A stretch of DNA of 21,577 nucleotides from Euplotes aediculatus (lineage: Eukaryota; Ciliophora; Spirotrichea; Euplotida; Euplotidae): contig JAQGFW010015469.1 in assembly GCA_030463445.1 (NCBI GenBank), positions 1 through 21,577 of the forward strand, in the 5' to 3' direction. Positions 7,921-14,937 of this stretch are shown piece by piece. Under the pieces are notes generated by a model, which saw only the letters and a list, made by a program, of their open reading frames with translations, was not told the origin of the DNA and made no database searches. Within the stretch, counting starts at the first letter, position 1, and each line of letters opens with the position of its first letter. A program made the translations under genes and the position numbers.

Positions 7921-8790
7921 ATGGACTATTTCAGGCAATTAGCCCTGGTACTGAAACAGGAGTGGCAGGAAGACAAGAAAAATTTTGATGAACAGGTTCA
8001 ACGCAGCACTGTACAGGAGCGCAGAACCAATGGTTACAGCTGGTATCCGGTTGCCATACGGGATACGGAGTTGGGCAAAGGGGATTACCTGACAGTACAG
8101 TTTGAACGTACCACGCACACTGAATTGTCGCATCAATTCCGCTTTGGGGGATCGGCTTCGCTTTTTTCGCAACACCAGCCGGATACCAACCGGCTGGAAG
8201 GCATCATAACCCATGTATCTGGTAATACCCTGAAAATCAATTTTCGTACAGAAGAATTGCCAGATTGGGCAGATGATGGCAAACTGGGTATTGACCTCGC
8301 ATTTGATGATAATAGCTACGAGGAGATGCGCAAAGCACTACAGCTGGCAGATGCATTGAAAGAAAAGAGAGAAGAGGGCCGGCTCATCCGCGTCCTCACC
8401 GGAGGGGAAACGCCAGCGCGAAAACAAAGCTCCCCTGATCTGCCATTAACCGGATTGAACGATAGCCAGCAGGCAGCCATCCGGAATATCCTCGAAGCGG
8501 AAGACCTGGCCATTGTTCATGGTCCGCCAGGAACAGGAAAAACCACCACTCTTATCCAGGCGATTAAAGCCCTTTGTTCAGAGGAAAAAGGGCCGCTGCT
8601 GGTGGTAGCGCCAAGCAATGCAGCGGTAGACCTGTTAAGTGAAAAAGCGGCCGATGCCGGACTATCTGTACTTCGGATAGGCAATCCGGTTCGGGTATCG
8701 GAAAAACTGCAATCGCTTACGCTGGATGAAAAACTGTCAGCACACCCCCGTATGAAGGAAATCAAACGCATGAAAAAAACAGGCGGATGA
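7921..8790 (+). CDS. UPF1/IGHMBP2-like superfamily 1 helicase, N-terminal part (frameshifted)
   Basis: The first 289 residues of a COG1112-type DNA/RNA helicase. A beta-rich N-terminal region (about 1-150) precedes the first RecA-like domain: Q motif LNDSQQAAI (179-187), Walker A GPPGTGKT (201-208), which binds ATP, and motif Ia VVAPSNAAVD (228-237). The frame then ends abruptly after KEIKRMKKTGG at a TGA (8788-8790). The natural continuation (QADEYRNLAHKYK) lies in another frame from 8780 on. The shift falls in a run of seven A (8773-8779); with six, reading would pass straight into the 3' part. This piece alone lacks Walker B and the entire second RecA domain, so it would not be an active helicase. 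It starts 97 bp from, and divergent to, the PKD gene. The break could be a genuine mutation, a slippage-prone site or a base-calling error. Confidence 0.88.
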   Translation: MDYFRQLALVLKQEWQEDKKNFDEQVQRSTVQERRTNGYSWYPVAIRDTELGKGDYLTVQFERTTHTELSHQFRFGGSASLFSQHQPDTNRLEGIITHVSGNTLKINFRTEELPDWADDGKLGIDLAFDDNSYEEMRKALQLADALKEKREEGRLIRVLTGGETPARKQSSPDLPLTGLNDSQQAAIRNILEAEDLAIVHGPPGTGKTTTLIQAIKALCSEEKGPLLVVAPSNAAVDLLSEKAADAGLSVLRIGNPVRVSEKLQSLTLDEKLSAHPRMKEIKRMKKTGG

Positions 8791-8881
8791 ATACCGGAAC
8801 CTGGCACACAAATACAAACGCAGTTTTGGCAAGGCAGAATGGGAACAGCGGAAAGCGCTCTTTAAAGAGGCCCGTGCCATC

Positions 8882-9820
8882 ATGAAAGAAGTGGAAAACA
8901 CCCTGGACTATATGACCCGCGATATCCTTGAAAAAGCCCAGGTAATTACCTGTACCCTTGTGGGCGCGGCACATTATACCATTGCCAACCTGCGCTATCA
9001 GACAGTAGTGAGGGATGAAGCCACCCAGGCGCAGGAACCGGCTGCCTGGATACCGGTTCTGAAAGCAAAAAAACTGGTACTGGCAGGCGATCACCAGCAA
9101 CTCGCCCCAACCGTAAAAAGTCAGGAAGCCGCGGCCGCCGGATTATCTACCTCCCTTTTTGAAAAACTGGTAGCCCGCTGGCCGGAGGCAGTTTCCATGC
9201 TGACCACACAATACCGGATGAATGCAGCCATTATGGACTATTCCAACCGGAAATTTTATGAAGGCAAACTGGTGGCAGCACCGACAGTAACTGATCACCT
9301 CATTTTTCCTGGCGACAAACCCATGCTTTTCATTGATACCGCTGGCTGCGGATATGAAGAAAAACAGGTGGGAACCAGTACCAGCAACCCCGAAGAAGCC
9401 GCTTTCCTGGTGAACTACTTACGGTATTATCAGGGTGAATGCACACTTGCTGCTGCATCCACAGAAAACCTGAGCATAGGTATCATTGCTCCATACAAAG
9501 AACAACTGGAAGTAATTCGTCAGGCAATTCAGCAAGAGGGTTCCTTCCCATTCAAAGGACAGTTTTCGGTCAATACGGTGGATAGTTTCCAGGGACAGGA
9601 GCGGGACATCATTCTCATCAGCATGACCCGTTCCAATCCAGACAGCCGGATTGGTTTTTTATCTGAGATTCGTCGTATGAATGTGGCCATGACAAGGGCC
9701 AGGAAAAAACTCGTGATTATTGGTGATAGCAGTACACTGGCGCAGCATGCATTTTATGCCGGACTGATTGAAATGGCCGAAAAGTACAATGCCTATCAAA
9801 GTGCCTGGGAGTATCTGTAA
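8882..9820 (+). CDS. UPF1/IGHMBP2-like superfamily 1 helicase, C-terminal part (frameshifted)
   Basis: The remainder of the helicase begun at 7921, in the frame open from 8774. Recognisable helicase sequence begins near 8780; the first ATG is at 8882. From that ATG the motifs are: motif II VVRDEATQAQ with D45 and E46 (usually VVIDEAAQA), motif III LVLAGDHQQLAPT (66-77), motif IV/QYRMN (110-114), a RecA2 strand SIGIIAPYKEQLE (198-210), motif V TVDSFQGQERD (232-242) and motif VI NVAMTRARKK (267-276) with the arginine finger. With the upstream part the full product would be about 632 residues, a size I recall for Bacteroidetes relatives. The family unwinds nucleic acids using ATP; the bacterial role is poorly defined. 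A separate translation start at 8882 is possible but would give a protein without Walker A. It ends 1 bp from the end of the convergent DUF4197 gene. Confidence 0.87.
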   Translation: MKEVENTLDYMTRDILEKAQVITCTLVGAAHYTIANLRYQTVVRDEATQAQEPAAWIPVLKAKKLVLAGDHQQLAPTVKSQEAAAAGLSTSLFEKLVARWPEAVSMLTTQYRMNAAIMDYSNRKFYEGKLVAAPTVTDHLIFPGDKPMLFIDTAGCGYEEKQVGTSTSNPEEAAFLVNYLRYYQGECTLAAASTENLSIGIIAPYKEQLEVIRQAIQQEGSFPFKGQFSVNTVDSFQGQERDIILISMTRSNPDSRIGFLSEIRRMNVAMTRARKKLVIIGDSSTLAQHAFYAGLIEMAEKYNAYQSAWEYL

Positions 9821-9821
9821 A

Positions 9822-10523
9822 TCATGGTTGCCCAAAAACCGTCTTAAGCAACTCCGTCACTCTTGCAGCGGGATCCTGTCGGATCTTTTGCTCTTCGAGT
9901 GCCAGTTCATGAAAAATTCCTGCGATGGCTTTCTCAGTTACATACGCTGTCAGGTCTGTGTTGACAGGTGTACGTGATACCTTGTTGTACGCAGAAAATA
10001 CATCGTTCCAGTATGTTGTGGCATCCACCTTTTTTAAGGCAGATTCAATAACCGGCCGGAACGCTTCAGTTAAGGCGCTATTGGTTTTATCCTTAAAATA
10101 ATTGGTAGCCGCAAAATCACCACCTTTTAATATTGCTACGGCATCATTGATCGTCATTTGCTGAATGGCGGTTTTGAAAATGGGCAATGCCGACTTGGAG
10201 GCTTCTTCAGCGCCCCGGTTCATCGACTGGATGGCTTTGTCAACAACAGAACCCAGTCCAATGTTACGCAGGGTAGATTCCACTTTTTGGGCCTCGGGGG
10301 GCATCAGGATTTTCAGTGCTGCATTGGAAAAAAATCCATTGACTGCACTTAACCGGCCAGTGCTGTTAGTAGCTCCCACGCTAAGGGCTTCTTTAAGGCC
10401 TGCAGCAATTTGAGTTGTATTGGTACCCGTTCCGGTCGGCAATCCGCTTAAGATCTGCTGGGTACTTTCGCATCCGGACCCGAGTACAAAAACAGTCAGG
10501 GTTACCAGTATGATTTTTTTCAT
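9822..10523 (-). CDS. DUF4197 domain-containing probable lipoprotein
   Basis: A 233-residue protein matching DUF4197 (PF13852), a Gram-negative family of unknown function. The first 17 residues form a hydrophobic signal ending in FVLGSGC, so C18 is a plausible lipidation site, although G at position -3 is not the ideal lipobox residue. The rest is mainly helical, with family-like stretches such as IAAGLKEALSVGA, DKAIQSMNRGAEEAS, FKDKTNSALTEAFRPV and KVSRTPVNTDLTAYVTEKA. It is the last gene of the apparent operon with the GAPDH-family dehydrogenase and the DUF92 protein, 11 bp after the latter. Its stop codon is 1 bp from the stop of the convergent helicase. The start at 10523 places the signal peptide at the N terminus. 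Confidence 0.88.
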   Translation of the reverse strand: MKKIILVTLTVFVLGSGCESTQQILSGLPTGTGTNTTQIAAGLKEALSVGATNSTGRLSAVNGFFSNAALKILMPPEAQKVESTLRNIGLGSVVDKAIQSMNRGAEEASKSALPIFKTAIQQMTINDAVAILKGGDFAATNYFKDKTNSALTEAFRPVIESALKKVDATTYWNDVFSAYNKVSRTPVNTDLTAYVTEKAIAGIFHELALEEQKIRQDPAARVTELLKTVFGQP

Positions 10524-10534
10524 TTTGTTGGATT

Positions 10535-11251
10535 TTAGCTAAAAGCAATACTAAGAAGAATCATGGAAACTGCCGCGATAAGCGTGTTGAGGAAATTTAC
10601 CCAGTCGTTATTCAGTATACCTCGCCGCTGTAAAGCCGCACCCAGAAATGAATCCGCAAGATTCCCCAAAAATCCGGCCATCGCGATCCATAGGATCTCC
10701 ACTGTGAACGTTTGCAGCAGGCCATATACCATTGCCATCAGCAAGCTGGCCATCCATCCTAAGCCAAGCCCTTCCAGGCTCACAACGCCATCCGCTCCCC
10801 GCTGATCTGGCTGCCCGCTTAAACAATTATAATATCGCCGTCCATACAGGGTGCCTAACTCAGAAGAAAGCGTATCGGAACAGGCTGCAGACAGGGTTGC
10901 AGCAACCACTAAGAGGCAATAGACCTTTGCTTCCGGGAAAAAAAATGCTGTTATTCCTGCAAGAGCGGCCAAGCCTCCATTGGCCCATACCTGGTTGGCG
11001 GAACGATCTGCTTTTTTTCCGAAATTTTCGGTTGTTCCTTTCCGTTTGAAACGGCTCCATCGGGTTGCTCCTGCACCGGCTATAAAAAAGACAGCAAGCA
11101 TTACAAGGCCCGTAAGCCCGGTACCCAGCCAGATCATCCAGGCAATCAGGGCCCCGGATGCCGCAGCCGGTTTGTTAAGCAACCGTGTGTGTACGGTTAG
11201 ACCTGACAGCAGCAGCATCACAAAAAGCATCAGAAATTGCTGAACCTGCAT
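10535..11251 (-). CDS. DUF92 family integral membrane protein
   Basis: A 238-residue polytopic membrane protein of the DUF92 family (PF01940, TIGR00297), which is related to VTE6-type phytyl-phosphate kinases and to CTP-dependent lipid kinases. Conserved family motifs are present: SDTLSSELG (125-133), GADGVVSLEGLGLG (152-165), GNLADSFLGAALQRRG (196-211) and NNDWVNFLNT (214-223), with five to seven hydrophobic segments around them. A role in phosphorylating a prenyl or lipid alcohol is an inference from distant relatives, not something shown here. Its ATG follows directly on the TAA of the dehydrogenase gene with no base between (TAAATG), which favours translational reinitiation, and the DUF4197 gene follows after 11 bp. 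Confidence 0.88.
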   Translation of the reverse strand: MQVQQFLMLFVMLLLSGLTVHTRLLNKPAAASGALIAWMIWLGTGLTGLVMLAVFFIAGAGATRWSRFKRKGTTENFGKKADRSANQVWANGGLAALAGITAFFFPEAKVYCLLVVAATLSAACSDTLSSELGTLYGRRYYNCLSGQPDQRGADGVVSLEGLGLGWMASLLMAMVYGLLQTFTVEILWIAMAGFLGNLADSFLGAALQRRGILNNDWVNFLNTLIAAVSMILLSIAFS

Positions 11252-12238
11252 TTACAACAGGGGTTTCCAATACTGTAACCAATCCAGCATCCGGCTGGTA
11301 TATCCGTATTCGTTATCAAACCAGGCAATCAGTTTCACCTGTCGCCCAACAACGGACGTAAGGCTACCATCAATAATGAGGGAATGGGTATTGCCCTTGA
11401 TATCAGCAGATACCAGTTCATCTTCGGTATAAGCTAGCACGGATGCATAGTCGTTTTCGGAGGCTTTTTTAAAGATGCCATTGATCTGATCCCGCGTAAC
11501 TTCTTCTTTCATCTGAAGCGTAACATCAGTTAATGCGCCATTGGTTACAGGAACGCGGATCGACATGGCAGCCAGTCTGCCCTGCAGGGGAAACAATCTG
11601 TCGAGAGATTTCACCAGGTCAATTTCAACCGGAATAATTGATTCTGCTGCTGCCCTGCCGCGCCTGAATTGAGGATGTGCCGTATCTACCAGTTCCTGCC
11701 GCGAGGTATAAGAATGCAGAATATTAAAATGCGCCGATTCTATACCGATGGATTGCATCAGGTATAGAATATGAGTGCTGCAATTGGTCATGCAGCCACC
11801 GGGAGAAACAATGTTCACGGTTGCGTCCAGCTGATGCTGATTGAAACCATAAATCAGGAGCGGTATATCTTCTGTGCCTGTAGTGGAAAGCAATACTTTA
11901 CGGGCTCCGGCTTTCAAATGTTTTTCTGCTCCGGCGCTACTGCTAAACCGCCCTGAACATTCCAGTACCAGGTCTATTTCTAATTGCTTCCAGTTTAGCT
12001 GCATCGGATCTTCTTTCCGGAATGCATGCACCGTTTTACCCGCCACCGCAAGCTGGTTGCCATCCAGAGCAATGGATGTCTGCAATGGACCGTATAAGGA
12101 ATCATATTTTAAAAGGTACACCAGGTTCTCTACCGGCATCACATCGTTAACCGCCACCAGTTCAATACCCTCCTGGTCCAATAGCCGGCGGAACAGTAAG
12201 CGCCCTATCCTGCCCATTCCATTTATCGCTACTCTCAT
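11252..12238 (-). CDS. GAPDH-family dehydrogenase, erythrose-4-phosphate dehydrogenase-like
   Basis: A 328-residue NAD-dependent aldehyde-phosphate dehydrogenase. I start it at the ATG at 12238 rather than the upstream TTG at 12259, because the product then opens MRVAINGMGRIGR and the key residues take canonical GAPDH numbers: Rossmann loop NGMGRIG, D32 (NAD choice), catalytic C149 and H175 in LHSYTSRQE. Two features depart from glycolytic GAPDH. The catalytic loop is SPGGCMTNC instead of SNASCTTNC. The phosphate-binding TTTGAAKA segment is replaced by SIIPVEIDLVKSLDRLFP, which resembles E. coli Epd (SIIPVDTKLAAGITRFFP, from memory). Epd oxidises erythrose 4-phosphate in pyridoxal phosphate synthesis. 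The substrate here is therefore uncertain, and a main glycolytic role is less likely. It leads the operon with DUF92 and DUF4197 and is divergent from the beta-hydroxyacid dehydrogenase. Confidence 0.87.
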   Translation of the reverse strand: MRVAINGMGRIGRLLFRRLLDQEGIELVAVNDVMPVENLVYLLKYDSLYGPLQTSIALDGNQLAVAGKTVHAFRKEDPMQLNWKQLEIDLVLECSGRFSSSAGAEKHLKAGARKVLLSTTGTEDIPLLIYGFNQHQLDATVNIVSPGGCMTNCSTHILYLMQSIGIESAHFNILHSYTSRQELVDTAHPQFRRGRAAAESIIPVEIDLVKSLDRLFPLQGRLAAMSIRVPVTNGALTDVTLQMKEEVTRDQINGIFKKASENDYASVLAYTEDELVSADIKGNTHSLIIDGSLTSVVGRQVKLIAWFDNEYGYTSRMLDWLQYWKPLL

Positions 12239-12435
12239 AAGGGGAATTTTTGGGCGCAAAGATCAGCAATTAGTTCGTATTTTACTGAAAACAACCGGCT
12301 TGTCCCACAGGTTCTACCTTCCGCATCCGCTACTACAGGATAGTATTCACTACATCATGCCTTCAACTACTTCCCTTGTTAAACCTGCTTAAAAATTGGC
12401 CGGATTTCGGACCTTAGCCTTACAAATCAATCTAT

Positions 12436-13284
12436 ATGATCACATTTATAGGCATGGGATTGCTGGGATCTAATTTTACCAAAGCATTGCTGCAAAAGGG
12501 GCATTCCGTTCAGGTATGGAATCGCAGCCACGAAAAAGCGGAAGCGCTGGAAGCTGCAGGTGCCAGGGCTATCCGTGATATCAGGGAAGCCGTGAAAGGC
12601 ATCCACCGGATTCACCTTACACTCTCCGATGATGCAGCTGTAGATAGTGTACTGGCGGCGGCAGCGCCTGCATTGGAAAAAGGTTGCTTGCTTCTTGATC
12701 ATACCACCACTTCGATGCAGGGAGCCATTGACCGTACGATGTACTGGGCTGCCAAAGGCATTCATTATATTCATGTGCCGGTGTTTATGGGGCCTGCCAA
12801 TGCATTGGAGAGTACCGGCTACATGCTGATTTCCGAATCAGAACCGATACTGAATCAGGTGCTACCGCTGATTAGTCCGATGACCGGAAAAGTGTTACAA
12901 TACGGTTCGGATACAGGTAGGGCGGCGGCCATAAAACTGGCGGGTAATTCCTTCCTGATAACAATGACAACCGGAATTGCCGATATGCTGGGTGTAGCCA
13001 AATCAATGGGCGTGCCCACGGATGATATAACCAACCTGTTTGAGAACTGGAATGCCGGTGCAACTGCTCCAGCAAGGCTAACGCGTATGCTTAGTGGAAA
13101 TTACGATGCACCTTCCTGGGAATTGCAAATGAGCCGGAAAGATGCGCGCCTCATGCTGGAAGCAGCTGAAACTGCTGGCAGGAAACTGGCGATACTACCT
13201 GCCTGCGCAACCGAAATGGATCGCTGGCTGGCGAAAGGAATGGCTGAAAAAGACTGGACGATTATTGGTTCGGAGCAACGCTAA
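12436..13284 (+). CDS. NAD(P)-dependent beta-hydroxyacid dehydrogenase family oxidoreductase
   Basis: A 282-residue soluble enzyme of the 3-hydroxyisobutyrate / tartronate semialdehyde / glyoxylate reductase superfamily. The N-terminal Rossmann domain opens MITFIGMGLLGSNF with the GxGxxG dinucleotide motif (residues 6-11), followed by VWNRS (27-31), where R30 after the second strand suggests NADP. LLLDHTTTS (86-94) is the substrate-binding segment (usually D-x-S/T-T), and the catalytic lysine is K167 in AIKLAGNSF, with N171. The C-terminal helical domain contains ELQMSRKDARLMLE. The exact substrate is not clear; the VPVFMGPANALES segment departs from the usual APVSGG. It is divergent from the GAPDH-family gene across about 200 bp, in which I see no convincing promoter. 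A TlpA-type gene follows 78 bp downstream on the same strand. Confidence 0.88.
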   Translation: MITFIGMGLLGSNFTKALLQKGHSVQVWNRSHEKAEALEAAGARAIRDIREAVKGIHRIHLTLSDDAAVDSVLAAAAPALEKGCLLLDHTTTSMQGAIDRTMYWAAKGIHYIHVPVFMGPANALESTGYMLISESEPILNQVLPLISPMTGKVLQYGSDTGRAAAIKLAGNSFLITMTTGIADMLGVAKSMGVPTDDITNLFENWNAGATAPARLTRMLSGNYDAPSWELQMSRKDARLMLEAAETAGRKLAILPACATEMDRWLAKGMAEKDWTIIGSEQR

Positions 13285-13352
13285 CCGTTTCCTCAATTTT
13301 CATAACAATCGTTTTAGTTACCAGCTAACCTGACCACTTTAACAGCTTAATT

Positions 13353-13356
13353 GGAG
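13353..13356 (+). promoter_or_regulatory. Shine-Dalgarno-like GGAG for the TlpA-type gene
   Basis: GGAG lies 6 bases upstream of the ATG at 13363. Clear Shine-Dalgarno sequences are uncommon in this window, and this one decides between four possible starts of the thioredoxin-like lipoprotein. Confidence 0.45.
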
Positions 13357-13362
13357 ATGGAA

Positions 13363-13911
13363 ATGAAATCATTTGGTAAATTTCAGGCCATGAAACAGGT
13401 ATCCTTAGCGCTGCTTCTTACAGGCCTCCTGCTGGCCGGTTGCGATAATTCCATGAAACCCAGAACCAGCAACAGTTTTGAAGAACAGAATCAGAAAAAC
13501 AGACTGGCGGGTACTCCCCTGCCCTCCATGCAACTGGTGACTATAAAAAATGAGCCATTCGATCTTGCTTCCTTAAAGGGCAAAAAAGTATTGGTGAATT
13601 TATGGGCCAGCTGGTGTGCGCCCTGTCGTGAGGAAATGCCCTCCCTGGAGGCGCTTTACAAAACCATGGATCCCGGTAAAGCAACGATGGTTTTGTTGAA
13701 TGTGGACAAGGACCGCCAAAAAGGAGTAGAATTTGCATTGAAAAATAATATCCAGGTGCCGGTGTATTATACCGATCAGGCATTACCTGCTGTTTTTGAA
13801 GTTTCAGGAATTCCTACCACATTTATTTTTAATGAAAACGGAGAACTGGTGGATCGTATAGAAGGCGCCCGCGATTATAATACAGCCACCTACCAGAAGT
13901 TTTTTCAGTAG
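13363..13911 (+). CDS. TlpA-type thioredoxin-like lipoprotein
   Basis: A 182-residue envelope thiol-disulfide oxidoreductase. A signal peptide ends in the lipobox LLLAGC, making C27 the lipidated residue. The thioredoxin fold follows: a redox centre WCAPC (C85 and C88) after VNLWAS, and a cis-proline P151 in SGIPTTFIF. This fits TlpA/ResA-type reductants, which keep periplasmic cysteines reduced, for example during cytochrome c or metal-centre maturation. The frame is open to a TTG at 13351; I prefer the ATG at 13363 because GGAG (13353-13356) sits 6 bases before it. ATGs at 13357 and 13390 are alternatives. The metallophosphoesterase follows after 22 bp, so the two are probably co-transcribed. 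Confidence 0.9.
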   Translation: MKSFGKFQAMKQVSLALLLTGLLLAGCDNSMKPRTSNSFEEQNQKNRLAGTPLPSMQLVTIKNEPFDLASLKGKKVLVNLWASWCAPCREEMPSLEALYKTMDPGKATMVLLNVDKDRQKGVEFALKNNIQVPVYYTDQALPAVFEVSGIPTTFIFNENGELVDRIEGARDYNTATYQKFFQ

Positions 13912-13933
13912 CTTAGGGAAAGCTTCCTGAATT

Positions 13934-14926
13934 ATGAAAAGAAGAGACTGGCTCCATTTATTGGGCGCTTCCACCCTGGGAGCCTCCCTGCCTGGATGGG
14001 CTCAACCTATTGCTCCCCTGCAAAACAAAAGAAAAGGCAGTTTTTCGCTGGATGGCACACGTCTCCGGTTTTATCATCCGGATATCAAACAGGCGTTTCA
14101 AACCATTGTGATTGCCGACACCCATCTGTTTCGTGACGATGAGCGTGGTACCCCCTATCAATCCTACAGTGGCCGAATGGCCAAAGCCTATAATCAAACC
14201 CAGCATTACCTTACGGGGGAAGCCACCAATCCTGAAAAAAGCCTGGTTGCTGCGCTTAACCTGGCGGCCGATAAAAATGCGGCACTGGTTGCCCTTATTG
14301 GTGATATTGTCAGCTTTCCATCCGAAGCAGCTATTGACTTTGTTCTTGGTAAAATGAAAGTTGCCGGCCTGCCTTATGTATATACCGCAGGTAACCACGA
14401 CTGGCACTATGAAGGAATGCCTGGCAGCCTGGAAAATTTACGGAGTGACTGGATTCAAAAGCGCTTACTCCCGCTCTATCAGCAAGAGCACCCGATGATG
14501 CAGGTGAAAGAACTGCAGGGTGTGCGCATCGTAATCCTCGATAATTCCAATTACCAGATTACAGCAGAACAATTGTCCTTTTTTAAGCAACAGGTTCAAA
14601 CGGGTCAACCAGTGCTGCTGATGGTTCATATTCCGCTCTATGCACCGGGAAGATCCGTTGGCTTTGGTTGCGGACATCCGGAATGGAATGCCAAATCTGA
14701 TAAAAATTTTGAATTGGAACGCCGCGAACGCTGGCCCGAAGCTGGTCACACAGCTGCCACTATGGAATTTCACCGTAGCGTTTTCAATTCGCCGAATATA
14801 ATGGGCGTGATTGCGGGACATATTCATCGTCCTTCCCTGGATTTAATAAATGGCATACCACAGGTTGTCAGTGAAGCCAATGCCCGTGGTGCCTGTCTTG
14901 AAATTGAATTTATTCCTACTACCTGA
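13934..14926 (+). CDS. Exported metallophosphoesterase (calcineurin-like), Tat-type signal
   Basis: A 330-residue protein with all the calcineurin-like phosphoesterase motifs in order: D62-T-H64, G123-D124, GNHD (153-156), H232 in MVHIPLYAPG, and GHIH (295-298). These ligate a two-metal centre that hydrolyses phosphate mono- or diesters. The N terminus, MKRRDWLHLLGASTLGA, has a twin arginine followed by a hydrophobic stretch and an AQ cleavage region near residue 24, so export by the Tat pathway is likely, with the metals loaded in the cytoplasm. The substrate is not evident. The gene is 22 bp after the TlpA-type gene and 11 bp before the serine hydrolase, which suggests one transcript for envelope enzymes. 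Confidence 0.9.
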   Translation: MKRRDWLHLLGASTLGASLPGWAQPIAPLQNKRKGSFSLDGTRLRFYHPDIKQAFQTIVIADTHLFRDDERGTPYQSYSGRMAKAYNQTQHYLTGEATNPEKSLVAALNLAADKNAALVALIGDIVSFPSEAAIDFVLGKMKVAGLPYVYTAGNHDWHYEGMPGSLENLRSDWIQKRLLPLYQQEHPMMQVKELQGVRIVILDNSNYQITAEQLSFFKQQVQTGQPVLLMVHIPLYAPGRSVGFGCGHPEWNAKSDKNFELERRERWPEAGHTAATMEFHRSVFNSPNIMGVIAGHIHRPSLDLINGIPQVVSEANARGACLEIEFIPTT

Positions 14927-14937
14927 GAAATTTAGCT

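Noticed and set aside
8773-8780. AAAAAAAC as a classic programmed -1 frameshift site in the helicase
   Set aside because: The 3' part needs a +1 shift (codon CAG at 8780), not -1, and the C is at the second position of its zero-frame codon, so the X-XXY-YYZ arrangement is wrong. Seven A is also short for strong transcript slippage.
12239-12435. Divergent promoters between the GAPDH-family and beta-hydroxyacid dehydrogenase genes
   Set aside because: GATCTTTG (minus strand, 12264-12257) resembles the -7 consensus but has no TTG at the proper distance, and nothing better was found on either strand.
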